This document shows positions 8,885-16,966 of a stretch of 64,000 bases of DNA, piece after piece. The notes beneath the pieces are model-generated. The model did not search any database. It was not told the origin of the DNA and saw only the letters and a list, made by a program, of their open reading frames with translations. Position 1 is the stretch's first letter. Each line of letters starts with the position of its first letter. The stretch is from Rhodococcus sp. PAMC28707 (lineage in GTDB: Bacteria > Actinomycetota > Actinomycetes > Mycobacteriales > Mycobacteriaceae). The DNA is taken from assembly GCF_004795915.1 (NCBI RefSeq), contig NZ_CP039253.1, positions 3,871,501-3,935,500 on the forward strand, read 5' to 3'. Both the position numbers and the translations under genes were made by a program.

Positions 8885-9300
8885 CGTCAGACGGTTCGAC
8901 GCTACCGCCGCTGGATGCTCGCTTAGACATGCTATTTCGTGTGTGGCTGGCTCCGGATGGTTGCGAGCGTCACTACGCAGAAGTTGCTCGTAATCTGCAA
9001 CGGTTGGGAGTCTTGGCGAGCGCCGTCGACGTCGAACAGTGGCGGACCGGTGAGTCGCGACCTCAAGGCTCGGCGCTCAAGGCGGTTGCCGACGTCTTCC
9101 CTGGCGACACCAATTTCGATTACCTCACATCCGATCAGCGAGCGGTGGCCATACACGCACAGCTGGCACTTGTTGTGGAACTGGTAGAGGGCCGAGTGAA
9201 AGATGTCAGGTTGCGAAGCGAACACGAAATCATCGACAGACAGGAGTTGACTGAGCTGTTGAAACAACTGCGAGAACATGGACCGGCAAGTCAGGCATAA
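8881..9300 (+). CDS. Small HTH protein
   Basis: The 139-residue protein has a compact N-terminal helix-turn-helix-like region: LFRVWLAPDGCERHYAEVARNL, then VDVEQWRTGESRPQ and ALKAVADVF, spread over about residues 18-80. This resembles the DNA-binding half of XRE-family proteins. A helical tail follows. The GTG start overlaps the stop of the preceding regulator (GTGA). It sits 40 bases before the protease gene, as in other XRE/ImmA pairs. DNA binding is inferred from pattern only. Confidence 0.7.
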   Translation: MTSDGSTLPPLDARLDMLFRVWLAPDGCERHYAEVARNLQRLGVLASAVDVEQWRTGESRPQGSALKAVADVFPGDTNFDYLTSDQRAVAIHAQLALVVELVEGRVKDVRLRSEHEIIDRQELTELLKQLREHGPASQA

Positions 9301-9340
9301 TGATTGACACAAAACACCTCTGCGGGGAGGGGATTACCGA

Positions 9341-9823
9341 GTGGAAGAATCAACGCAGCGCGTCATACTCACGTCGCGCGCGATTCGTGAGCTGGTACCC
9401 ACGCCTTGGGACCGCCACAAATTTGTCACTGCCGTCGGCGTATTTCGCTGCCGATCGATCAGTTTGGCCCCGGTCGAATCGACTGCTCTTCGCAGCCTTC
9501 CATGCGGGTTGTGGGTCGCCTTCGAAGACCGGGACGAAATCGTTTACGACGCAGCATCATCCGAGTATCAAATCGACCAAGCCATCATGCACGAGGTTGG
9601 GCACATGGTTCTCGACCATCACGCGCAAGGAGTGGCATTCGGAGCGCTTGCGGAATTGCTACCGGACATCGATCTGACTGCCCTGAAGTTCGTCATGGCA
9701 CGCAGTAACTTCGATGATGCACAGGAGAGCGAAGCGGAGCTTTTTGCTGATCTTGTCATGGCGTCCGCGGTGTCGCCGTTTCGTCGATCCAGCGTCATGA
9801 CGGACTTCTGGGGCCGGCAGTGA
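9341..9823 (+). CDS. ImmA/IrrE-family metallo-endopeptidase
   Basis: The 160-residue protein carries the zinc motif HEVGH (84-88) in the M78/ImmA context AIMHEVGHMVLDHH. A downstream acidic helix (ESEAELFADLVMA) supplies the usual third ligand region. ImmA/IrrE peptidases cleave a cognate XRE repressor on a signal (Bacillus ImmA, Deinococcus IrrE), so the two HTH proteins upstream are the obvious candidate substrates (inference). The GTG start has GGGAGG about 10 bases upstream. Its last codons overlap the membrane-protein start by four bases. Confidence 0.85.
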   Translation: MEESTQRVILTSRAIRELVPTPWDRHKFVTAVGVFRCRSISLAPVESTALRSLPCGLWVAFEDRDEIVYDAASSEYQIDQAIMHEVGHMVLDHHAQGVAFGALAELLPDIDLTALKFVMARSNFDDAQESEAELFADLVMASAVSPFRRSSVMTDFWGRQ

Positions 9824-10932
9824 CGTCGTCAGTATCGGCGTTGATCGCGTACCCCATCCTCGTCTTCGCGGCGTTGGTCATTGCTGGACGTGCAGTCCTC
9901 GCTGGGAACGCTCGCTCCTCTCGACGTGTGACGACAGCAGTAACCTTTCTACTATTGTCAGGTTTGTTGCGTGAGCGCGCAGTTCAAGAGCAGATCGCAC
10001 TCCGAATGTCGGGAACCATCGATGTTCCCCTGGTCCGTCAGATAAGTACCGTCATGCTGATGCTTGCAATGGTTCCCCTGGTGGTGATGGGCGCGCGTTG
10101 GGTGGTCGGTAACCGGAGTGAATCCTGGAATCGTCGAATCCTTTTTCTGGCAGCCCTGTCTGCGGTAGCGCTCCTCGTGGTCGGCACTCGTTCGAGAGCA
10201 ACCGGGCAATACATCGACGTCACGCCGGGGTGGGAAACGATTGTCTATTTCGGACTTTTTTCGGCGTGGACTGCTGCGATGGCATCGCTATATTTGAGTG
10301 TCGCCATAAGAGAACTTCGGCACGGTGGTTTGCCGCGCCGGTATGTTGTCATGATCGTGGCGCTTGCGCTCCTGTCGCTATGGGGTGTCGAGGAGTCGGT
10401 GTCCATAGCGATCAGTGGGATGGCTGCGGGATTGGGGCTCGCTCAGACTTTCGTGCAATGGCGGGTTGCGGCCAACGAGAACAACTTGATTTTCATCTTG
10501 CTGCTTGGCGCGGGATACACAGCGGTTCCTCTTGTGCATCGGTTGATGGAATTGGCTGGTCTCGACAAATGGTCTCGGGCGTACAACGGATTACTTCCGA
10601 TGTGGGCTGACCTCACCAGCGCTTGTCCGGAGGTGCTGCTGAGACAATCAGGACTGAATTCCAATCCACGCCAACGGACCCATCGCAGGAGCGTCGAGAT
10701 CCGAGACGCTCTCAGCGTCCTTGGACGATTCAACTGTTATCAATCAGCAGGCTCCGATATCGAATCCCGATTGGCGTCCGCTATCGCAGAGTCTGCTGAA
10801 ATGAGGCGGTCAGGCGCTCTTCCTGGCCAGTTCCGTTCATTTCCAATACGTTCGGCGACGCATCTTGCAGACGAGATCAGCGTCCTGGAATCGCTGGCGA
10901 CACACTGGCCGCTTGAGCCTGCCAAGCCCTAA
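9820..10932 (+). CDS. Multi-pass membrane protein, DUF6545/MAB_1171c-like
   Basis: The 370-residue protein has about seven membrane helices in the first 250 residues and then a soluble tail. The tail begins GLLPMWADLTSACPEVLL and contains RRSVEIRDALSVL, which matches my memory of the DUF6545 family (often labelled MAB_1171c-like putative transporters). These occur in actinobacteria next to XRE regulators, ImmA-like proteases and P450s. Its activity is unknown; it could be a sensor or carrier. The GTG start lies inside the protease stop (GTGA overlap), so translation is coupled. Confidence 0.75.
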   Translation: MTSSVSALIAYPILVFAALVIAGRAVLAGNARSSRRVTTAVTFLLLSGLLRERAVQEQIALRMSGTIDVPLVRQISTVMLMLAMVPLVVMGARWVVGNRSESWNRRILFLAALSAVALLVVGTRSRATGQYIDVTPGWETIVYFGLFSAWTAAMASLYLSVAIRELRHGGLPRRYVVMIVALALLSLWGVEESVSIAISGMAAGLGLAQTFVQWRVAANENNLIFILLLGAGYTAVPLVHRLMELAGLDKWSRAYNGLLPMWADLTSACPEVLLRQSGLNSNPRQRTHRRSVEIRDALSVLGRFNCYQSAGSDIESRLASAIAESAEMRRSGALPGQFRSFPIRSATHLADEISVLESLATHWPLEPAKP

Positions 10933-10984
10933 GCTCACGCACGGTTGAACGCAGAGGAGTAGATATATCAATGGGGGAGAACCA

Positions 10985-12388
10985 ATGACTGTTACCGATT
11001 CGAGAGCCCTCCGGGCGCGCGATCGGATTTTGCCGCATCCGCCCCACCGGATCCCCATCCTCGGCGACCTGTGGGACTTGCATGTCACCGATTCGAGCCA
11101 GTGGGGTATGCGTGGTGCGCAGAAGTATGGCCCTATATACGAGCGCAAGATCCTCGGCGCCCGCGTGACCTACGTGTCGGGACCCGATCTTGTTGCCGAA
11201 GTCAACGACGAGGCGACTTGGGCCAAGTTTTTGGGCGTGCCCATTCGAGATCTGCGGTCCATCGCTGGAGATGGGTTGTTCACCGCGCACAACTCGGAAG
11301 AGAACTGGGCAAAAGCACACGCGATACTGGCACCGGCATTCACACAGTCGGCGATGCGCACATATCACGATGCGATGACTCAATCGACCCGAAACTTGTT
11401 GCGTTACTGGGATGACCAGCGCCCCGGCACCTGGTTCGACATCCCAGCTGACATGAACAAGCTTGCGCTGGAGATCATCGGTCGAGTCGCTTTCGGTTAC
11501 GAGTTCGATTCGTTTGCTCAAACAGAGCCGCACGACCTGGTAGTACGAATACTTCGTTCGATGCGGTATATCAACCGCGCGGCGTACTCACACCCACTGG
11601 TGGAGGCAACTGTTTTCCGGTCCGAGCGCGACCAGCACCGGGACGATGTGAGAACAATCCACCGACTCGTCGACGACATCGTTGCGGCTCGACGGGCCGG
11701 TCGTAGCCGCGGATCCGAGGGGGACTTGCTCGACTTGATGTTGAACAAGGTCGATCCGGAGTCTGGGGAACCGTTGTCGGATAGAAATATCCGTAACCAG
11801 ATCCTCACGTTCCTGGTGGCCGGCCAAGAAACTTCAGCGGGGGTGTTGGCGTTCGCGCTTCACTACCTCTCGATCAATCCGGATGTCGCCGACAAAGTTC
11901 GGGGTGAGGTCGAAAATGTCTGCTCCGAAGGTGAATTAACGTTCGAGCACGTCGGAAAGCTGCGGTATCTCCGACGAGTGGTCGACGAGACTCTGCGTCT
12001 GTGGCCCGTTGCACCTGGCTATTACCGCAAGGCCCGCAACGATACGACGGTTGGGCAGCATCCCTTCGAAGGAGGGGAGTGGGTGTTTGTGGTCTTGCTG
12101 CAGCTGCATCGAGACAAGGCGTGGGGTGAGGACGCGGATGAGTTCAACCCCGACAGATGGTCGCGTGACCGCAGACCGGCCGATCTCCAGAATCTATACA
12201 AGCCCTTTGGAACTGGGATCCGAGCCTGCATCGGGAGGCAGTTCGCCTATCACGAGATACTTGTTGCGCTGGCGTTGATTGTGAGCAAATGCAAGTTCGA
12301 GCCCAAGCCTGAGTACGAGCTGCGGGTCAACGAAACCATTTCTCTCAAGCCAACCGGTCTAACAATGTCGGTCATCCAAAGCGGATGA
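10985..12388 (+). CDS. Cytochrome P450, CYP102-like heme domain
   Basis: The 467-residue single-domain monooxygenase has the heme-ligand loop FGTGIRACIGRQFA with Cys415, the oxygen-activating motif AGQETS (279-284) and ETLR (335-338). The N-terminal third (AGDGLFT, ENWAKAHAILAPAFTQSAM) is strongly like the heme domain of Bacillus P450 BM3 (CYP102), which hydroxylates fatty acids. Here no reductase domain is fused and no ferredoxin gene is adjacent, so electrons must come from elsewhere. A GGGGGAG ribosome site precedes the ATG. It is the last gene of the cassette that starts at 8246. Confidence 0.9.
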   Translation: MTVTDSRALRARDRILPHPPHRIPILGDLWDLHVTDSSQWGMRGAQKYGPIYERKILGARVTYVSGPDLVAEVNDEATWAKFLGVPIRDLRSIAGDGLFTAHNSEENWAKAHAILAPAFTQSAMRTYHDAMTQSTRNLLRYWDDQRPGTWFDIPADMNKLALEIIGRVAFGYEFDSFAQTEPHDLVVRILRSMRYINRAAYSHPLVEATVFRSERDQHRDDVRTIHRLVDDIVAARRAGRSRGSEGDLLDLMLNKVDPESGEPLSDRNIRNQILTFLVAGQETSAGVLAFALHYLSINPDVADKVRGEVENVCSEGELTFEHVGKLRYLRRVVDETLRLWPVAPGYYRKARNDTTVGQHPFEGGEWVFVVLLQLHRDKAWGEDADEFNPDRWSRDRRPADLQNLYKPFGTGIRACIGRQFAYHEILVALALIVSKCKFEPKPEYELRVNETISLKPTGLTMSVIQSG

Positions 12389-12471
12389 TAGGAAGATTGG
12401 CTGTCCGGGTACAGCCGAGGCAACAAGAAATATGGCCGTGTCTCATCGTTGGACGGGCACTCGAAGTCGCT

Positions 12472-12499
12472 GTCAGCGACACCGATCGGTGTCGCTGAC
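12472..12499. repeat. Perfect 28-bp palindrome
   Basis: The 14-base arm GTCAGCGACACCGA is followed at once by its exact reverse complement. It lies 84 bases after the P450 stop. It has no T-run, so it is a poor intrinsic terminator; it may be a protein-binding or recombination site, or a folded 3' end. Confidence 0.7.
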
Positions 12500-12648
12500 G
12501 CCCATAGCTAACCACATTCGCGGCAACGGATTGCCGTTGATCACGGCGCCGAGCAACGGCCCCCTCATCGAATGCGTTGGCGCAGGAACCGTGGTGGTTA
12601 TGAAGTGGGTCGTCGACGCGTTGATCCGTCCCGGCATTTCCGGAGGGC

Positions 12649-12846
12649 TCACTGTGTGAGTGCCTCCTCCGGACTGAGGATGCGCGTCCGATCGTAGTGG
12701 AGTTGCTCGGCGTGGTCGGGTGTGAGGTCATGGCAGTAGCTGTGGGGGCGTTCGCGGTTGTAGAACGCGACCCACTGTGCGGTGGCCAACGACAATTCTG
12801 CGGCGCCGGGGTAACGAGGACCGTTGTCGACGAGCTCGTTCTTGTA
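12649..12846 (-). pseudogene. IS3-type transposase C-terminal fragment
   Basis: About 66 residues of an integrase-core C-terminus remain: YKNELVDN, then AAELSLATAQWVAFYNRERPHS, ending SPEEALTQ. In the family this end carries the last catalytic Glu region and the YN.RPH motif. The catalytic DD part and both insertion sequence ends are absent, so this is a remnant. It abuts the helicase-associated fragment at about 12.87 kb. Confidence 0.65.
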
Positions 12847-12872
12847 GTCGGCGTGTCGATTCGCGGTAACAA

Positions 12873-13394
12873 TTGGGTGGATTAGCCGGTCAACAGGCAA
12901 TCGCCGACCGTTCCGATCGATGCCGCGATGCCCTCCTGCGCCAAACGCTGCCCGAACGCAATCGCCGTGTACTGACCAGGTTCAACCGGTCGACGCAACA
13001 CCTCGAGCTGCTGCGCTCGTACGCGCAAAGGGAGGGGCACACCAGTGTTCCCGTCGACTTAATTGTGGACGGTTTGAAGCTAGGGCAATGGGCCAGACTC
13101 CGTCGCCGCGAACACACGAGGCTCAGCGCCGAAAGACAAGCGCAGCTGGTGGTCATCCCCGGATGGTTCTGGGGCACCAAAGCCGACCAAGTCTGGAGCC
13201 AGAAGTTCGAATTACTCGCACGGTACGACGACCGCGAAGGTCACATAAAACCCCCAGACGGTCACATCGAGCAGGGAGTCAAACTCGGCGGCTGGGTTCG
13301 AGAACAGTGGCGAGGGAAAGAAAAGATGCCCGTCGAGCGATCAGCGAAACTGGAGTCGTTGCCCGGCTGGAACTGGGGACGCGAATCGACCTAG
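12873..13394 (+). pseudogene. Helicase-associated (HA) repeat protein fragment
   Basis: The frame holds two tandem HA repeats, each about 60-65 residues with a W and ending PGW(F/N)W. One spans HLELLRSYAQREGH to VIPGWFW; the other spans FELLARYDDREGHI to LPGWNW. HA repeats normally sit at the C-terminus of plasmid or phage DEAD-box helicases. No helicase motor and no clear start codon or ribosome site precede them, and a transposase remnant lies immediately upstream, so the 5' part was probably lost. A short free-standing HA protein cannot be excluded. Confidence 0.55.
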
Positions 13395-13452
13395 TTCGAC
13401 CTTGGACTGACAAGAGGGGGCGGTCGCAAAAATACCCGCCCACCGGACTGCA

Positions 13453-13674
13453 TTGGCCAGATTAAACTGCGCCGGAGATCTGAGCGGGACCGTCGAGGAT
13501 GCAGTCACCCGCTGCGCCGCTGCAGTGCAAGTCACCCTCGCCGAAGCCGTGCTCGACGCACAGCAATCCGCCGAACTGGTGGTTCTCGACCACCACGGCA
13601 ACACCCTGTACCAGCAGGTACTGAACCCGATCGAGCCAACGCCGACGCCGTCAGTCTCGTTGAACTGGCGATAG
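13453..13674 (+). CDS. Short hypothetical ORF
   Basis: The 73-codon frame begins with TTG, has no clear ribosome site, and encodes a mixed sequence containing TLAEAVLDAQQSAELVVLD. I do not recognise it. It may be the tail of a gene whose front was lost in the same rearrangement that truncated its neighbours. Confidence 0.25.
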   Translation: MARLNCAGDLSGTVEDAVTRCAAAVQVTLAEAVLDAQQSAELVVLDHHGNTLYQQVLNPIEPTPTPSVSLNWR

Positions 13675-13776
13675 ACGCTGAACGGGATAAGCCGGGACGT
13701 AACGGTCGTCATCAGCGCCCGATACGGTATCGACCGACCTCGCTTGTCAACGTTTTTACCTATTGGGGGAGAACCT

Positions 13777-14937
13777 GTGTCTGATTTCGATTACCCACCG
13801 CCGACGCCACCCGCATCGAAGGGGCGGCGGAAGTGGCCGTGGATCACCGGCGCGGTCGTGTCCGGCTTGCTGATCATCGGTGTGGTGGATCCGACGGGGT
13901 CGAGGGACACCGCCGCGCAGGAGGCGGCCGTAGCGGCAGCATCCGCCACGACGACCAGCACCTCGAAAGCTGCCATCGCTACAACATCGCCCGTGGCTCC
14001 GAGCTCCGCCGCGACTACACCCGAGTCGATGCTCGCACCCGTACCGGCTGCGTTGGCGGTCGAGAACGCAGATGGTGCCAATGCTGCACTCACACTGCTG
14101 GCAACGTTGCCGATCAAGGGGCGAGCCCCGAAGACCGGGTACGACCGAGAGATGTTCGGGCAGGCGTGGACCGACGATGTCACGGTCGAAGGTGGGCGCA
14201 ATGGCTGCGATACGAGAAACGATATTTTGCGGCGAGATCTCACCGCGATCACCGTGAAGCCGGGGTCCAACGGATGCGCGGTACAAACCGGCACCCTGGC
14301 CGATACGTACACCGCAACCACCATCAGCTTCGTCCGCGGCACCGACACCTCCAGCGCTGTGCAAATCGACCACATGGTCGCACTGAGCAATGCGTGGCAG
14401 ACCGGTGCGCAGCAACTCGACCCGGCCACGCGGGCGAACCTGGCGAACGACCCGCGCAACCTGCAGGCCGTCGACGGCCCGGCGAACCAGCAGAAGAGCG
14501 ACGGCGACGCCGCGACCTGGCTCCCCAGCAACACCGCATACCGGTGCACCTATGTTGCTCGGCAGGTTGAGGTGAAGGCCGCTTACGGACTGTGGGTCAC
14601 TCAGCCCGAGCATGATGCGATCACCCGCGTCCTCGGAGACTGCGGCGGCGCGGTTCCAGTCGCGGCGCCCGCGCCCGTTGCGGAACCCATCGCACCGGCA
14701 CCCGCACCTGCTCCGGTAGCACCTGCTCCGGTAGCACCTGCTCCTGCTCCCATAGCGCCAGCCCCAGCACCCGCTCCGGTGGCACCAGCACCGCTGGTCG
14801 AGGCACCTGCACCTTCGAGCGTGTACTACCAGAATTGCAGCGCCGTTCGTGCAGCCGGTGCCGCCCCTATCCGGGCCGGACAACCCGGATACAGCTCCAA
14901 GCTCGACCGCGACGGTGACGGCATCGCCTGCGAGTAA
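13777..14937 (+). CDS. Secreted HNH nuclease (GmrSD/DUF1524-like) with Excalibur domain
   Basis: The 386-residue protein has an N-terminal membrane anchor (about 19-40) and a Ser/Thr/Ala linker. The DUF1524-type HNH nuclease core has catalytic His in IDHMVALSNAW, followed by ANDPRNLQAVDGPANQQKSDGD and WLPSN.AYRC. A Pro/Ala-rich linker leads to a C-terminal Excalibur calcium-binding motif (DRDGDGIACE). Similar secreted nucleases degrade extracellular DNA. The GTG is preceded by GGGGGAGAAC. The gene stands alone and ends at a strong terminator. The same Excalibur module recurs in the lipoprotein at 24446-24955. Confidence 0.85.
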   Translation: MSDFDYPPPTPPASKGRRKWPWITGAVVSGLLIIGVVDPTGSRDTAAQEAAVAAASATTTSTSKAAIATTSPVAPSSAATTPESMLAPVPAALAVENADGANAALTLLATLPIKGRAPKTGYDREMFGQAWTDDVTVEGGRNGCDTRNDILRRDLTAITVKPGSNGCAVQTGTLADTYTATTISFVRGTDTSSAVQIDHMVALSNAWQTGAQQLDPATRANLANDPRNLQAVDGPANQQKSDGDAATWLPSNTAYRCTYVARQVEVKAAYGLWVTQPEHDAITRVLGDCGGAVPVAAPAPVAEPIAPAPAPAPVAPAPVAPAPAPIAPAPAPAPVAPAPLVEAPAPSSVYYQNCSAVRAAGAAPIRAGQPGYSSKLDRDGDGIACE

Positions 14938-14978
14938 CGCCGTGGATGCCTGCCAATCACACGACCGCTGACCACCAC

Positions 14979-15024
14979 AGAACCCGCACTCCGCCCTCCC
15001 CGGCAGAGTGCGGGTTCTTCCGTT
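14979..15024 (+). terminator. Intrinsic terminator after the nuclease gene
   Basis: A 12-base perfect stem (GAACCCGCACTC with GAGTGCGGGTTC), a 14-base loop and a short T-rich tail. A near copy recurs at 15779-15822. Confidence 0.75.
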
Positions 15025-15108
15025 TCTGGCCCGGCCGGGATCGATGCGCGGTTCACGACCGGGTAGCGGTCCGCAACTTCGAGGCGCGCTCAAGTAGCCT
15101 CAGCGATC

Positions 15109-15742
15109 GTGACCGACCTCATCGATCTGGCGGCGGCCGAACGCCGTGATCTGGCTGACTACCTTGACACGTTGACCGAGGACGAATGGGAGCAGCAGTC
15201 ACTATGTTCCGGATGGACGGTTCGAGACGTGGTCGCACACGTTTCGAGCTTCGACGTGCTCAGTTGGCCGGCACTGTTCGCGGTGTTCGCGCGCTCGAGA
15301 TTCTCACTGACGCGCTGTAATCAGGCTGGCGTCGACGACGCCCGCCCGCCCGCTCAGTACCGCGCAACTGATCGCGCGGCTGCGCACTCATACGGTTCCG
15401 CGGGGACTCACCACGATGTTCGGCCGCGCCGTCGCTCTAACTAATGCGCTCGTCCACCAGCAAGACATCCGCCGGGCCTTGGACCATCCACGCACAGTCC
15501 CCGCGCAGCGGCTGGTCGCGACCCTGAACTTTGCGCCGCGCGCGCACTCTCTGCATGCGCCCTCCAACATGCGGTGCCTTCGACTTGTCGCGACCGACGT
15601 CGACTGGAGCCACGGAGCTGGATCCGAGGTGACCGGCCCCGCAGAAGCGCTCCTGATGGTCCTCGTCGGACGAGAGCCGGGACTCGTCGATCTTGCAGGC
15701 CCCGGTCTCCCCATTCTCACCAAGCGAGTGACCACTCACTGA
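15109..15742 (+). pseudogene. Mycothiol-dependent maleylpyruvate isomerase family protein, frameshifted
   Basis: The N-terminal part (LAAAERRDLADYLDTLTEDEWEQQSLCSGWTVRDVVAHV) is the DinB-like maleylpyruvate isomerase family. The reading frame shifts by one at the CGCC-repeat tract around 15338-15352. In the new frame the protein continues as STAQLIARLR, then MFGRAVALTNALVHQQDIRRAL, to a normal C-terminus. Joined, the product would be about 210 residues, the normal size. Four-base slippage or a base-call error explains the break. It lies between two near-identical terminators. Confidence 0.7.
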
Positions 15743-15778
15743 GGGCTCGGGTAGCCGCCTGCGACGCTGACCACCACA

Positions 15779-15822
15779 GAACCCGCACTCTGCCTCCCCG
15801 GCAGGTGCGGGTTCGTTTTTTC
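15779..15822 (+). terminator. Intrinsic terminator, near copy of the one at 14979
   Basis: A 10-base stem (GAACCCGCAC with GTGCGGGTTC) is followed by CGTTTTTTCT. The bases before and inside the stem match the earlier terminator almost exactly, starting from GCTGACCACCACA. Confidence 0.8.
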
Positions 15823-15921
15823 TCTCACCAGAGCCCTGCGCCAGTTGGCGGAGCCAACATCGGAACAACTTCGAAGCAACAGGAAGTCCGAGCAGCCCAC
15901 CCTCTGAGCAGGAGAAACATC

Positions 15922-16206
15922 ATGACTGTGACCACCTTCGATCGCGCCGGGCTGACCTTGCTGGTAATGCCGGCTGAACGACCCGCAGACCTGCTGCAGG
16001 CCTATCCCATCGATCTCGGAGAAACCACTGACGAGATCGCAGAAGCGCTCCTGGCCGTGTCTTTTCTCGAAGAGATCACCCCCGACCAGTTCATCGTCAC
16101 GGGCATCGAGTTCGCGGATCCGGAGCAGCACAACACCACCATCACCTTGAACAGCGCAGACCTCGACGAGACTACCTGGATGCTCGGCGACGGCCCTGGT
16201 CGCTGA
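15922..16206 (+). CDS. Small hypothetical protein
   Basis: The 94-residue acidic protein has no signal peptide or membrane segment and contains DLGETTDEIAEALLAVSFLEEITPDQFIV. I do not recognise the family. The ATG has GGAG 8 bases upstream (AGGAGAAACATC). A perfect inverted repeat overlaps its stop codon. Confidence 0.55.
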   Translation: MTVTTFDRAGLTLLVMPAERPADLLQAYPIDLGETTDEIAEALLAVSFLEEITPDQFIVTGIEFADPEQHNTTITLNSADLDETTWMLGDGPGR

Positions 16207-16214
16207 CCAGGGCC
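16192..16214 (+). terminator. Hairpin over the stop codon of the small protein gene
   Basis: GGCCCTGGTC and GACCAGGGCC form a perfect 10-base stem with a 3-base loop that includes the TGA. No T-run follows, so termination is plausible but weak. Confidence 0.5.
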
Positions 16215-16586
16215 ACAGGAATACTCGCGAATCTGAAGCACCTCACCTCGATCCAGGTACCCGTACACGCTTGAGCGAGAACCGAAGACTTCGCAGGAGA
16301 GCGGTTCGAATCCGAAGCACGGCAATTCCTCGCTAACACACAACCCTGAACAGGAGAACCACCATGGCATCCTCAGGAAGGTGTTCCTGCCATGCTCATG
16401 AACAACTACCAGATCATCAGCAATCTCATCGACGGATGAGACTAAGCGACGAACGGTGCAGGAAAATGCATCTACCCTCAAGCTCGAGCAATCTGGTTTT
16501 GAGCAAATCTGACCTCTAGCTGCGTTGTCGCACAGCCATCGCTGGCGCACGTCGTTGAGCGATGGCGAGCAGGCTACGCGAGAGCT
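16215..16586. other. Gap with remains of a short ORF
   Basis: A ribosome site (CAGGAGAACCACC) precedes an ATG at 16363, but the frame is short (about 51 codons) and featureless. It looks like a decayed copy of the small gene upstream. Nothing else is supported. Confidence 0.3.
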
Positions 16587-16856
16587 ATGGACTTCCCGCA
16601 TGATCCGGTTGCGGCGATGGGCGGCCGATGGTTGCCTTCCTTGGCAGTGGCACGGCTCTTCACCGCAGGGCCAGAGGCTGCAGGTACGCCGCCCGTAGCC
16701 GTCCGCTCGACGAGCGAGACGAACGCGCGCCAGCTTGCCGCAGCGTTTCCCGAGGTCGTGATGTATGACTTGTACAGAACAACCGCCCCGACGGAACCGC
16801 CGAAGCACGAACAGTCCTGGAAGAGAACGGCGGACGGAGACTGGGCGAGCTTGTAG
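16587..16856 (+). CDS. Short hypothetical ORF
   Basis: The 89-codon frame carries no recognised motif; the end reads HEQSWKRTADGDWASL. It has no clear ribosome site. It lies just before the PD-(D/E)xK nuclease gene and may be noise or a fragment. Confidence 0.25.
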   Translation: MDFPHDPVAAMGGRWLPSLAVARLFTAGPEAAGTPPVAVRSTSETNARQLAAAFPEVVMYDLYRTTAPTEPPKHEQSWKRTADGDWASL

Positions 16857-16966
16857 ATCCGGCCCTCGAACGCTTGAGTGTCCGTAAGGCGGATCGATTA
16901 TGCACGGCCAGAACGTATTTAAGGTTCGATGTCTTTATACGCAGTCGTACCGAAGGAGGGACTCCG

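Noticed and set aside
12372-12872. 166-codon open frame on the minus strand
   Set aside because: It crosses the palindrome and a transposase remnant that is read in a different frame; its composition is non-coding.
13756-15093. 445-codon open frame on the minus strand
   Set aside because: It mirrors the secreted nuclease gene on the plus strand, has no family resemblance and is rich in Arg, Cys and Gly as expected for an antisense frame.
16002-16808. 268-codon minus-strand frame
   Set aside because: It is antisense to the small protein at 15922-16206, Cys- and Arg-rich, without a start signal or domain.
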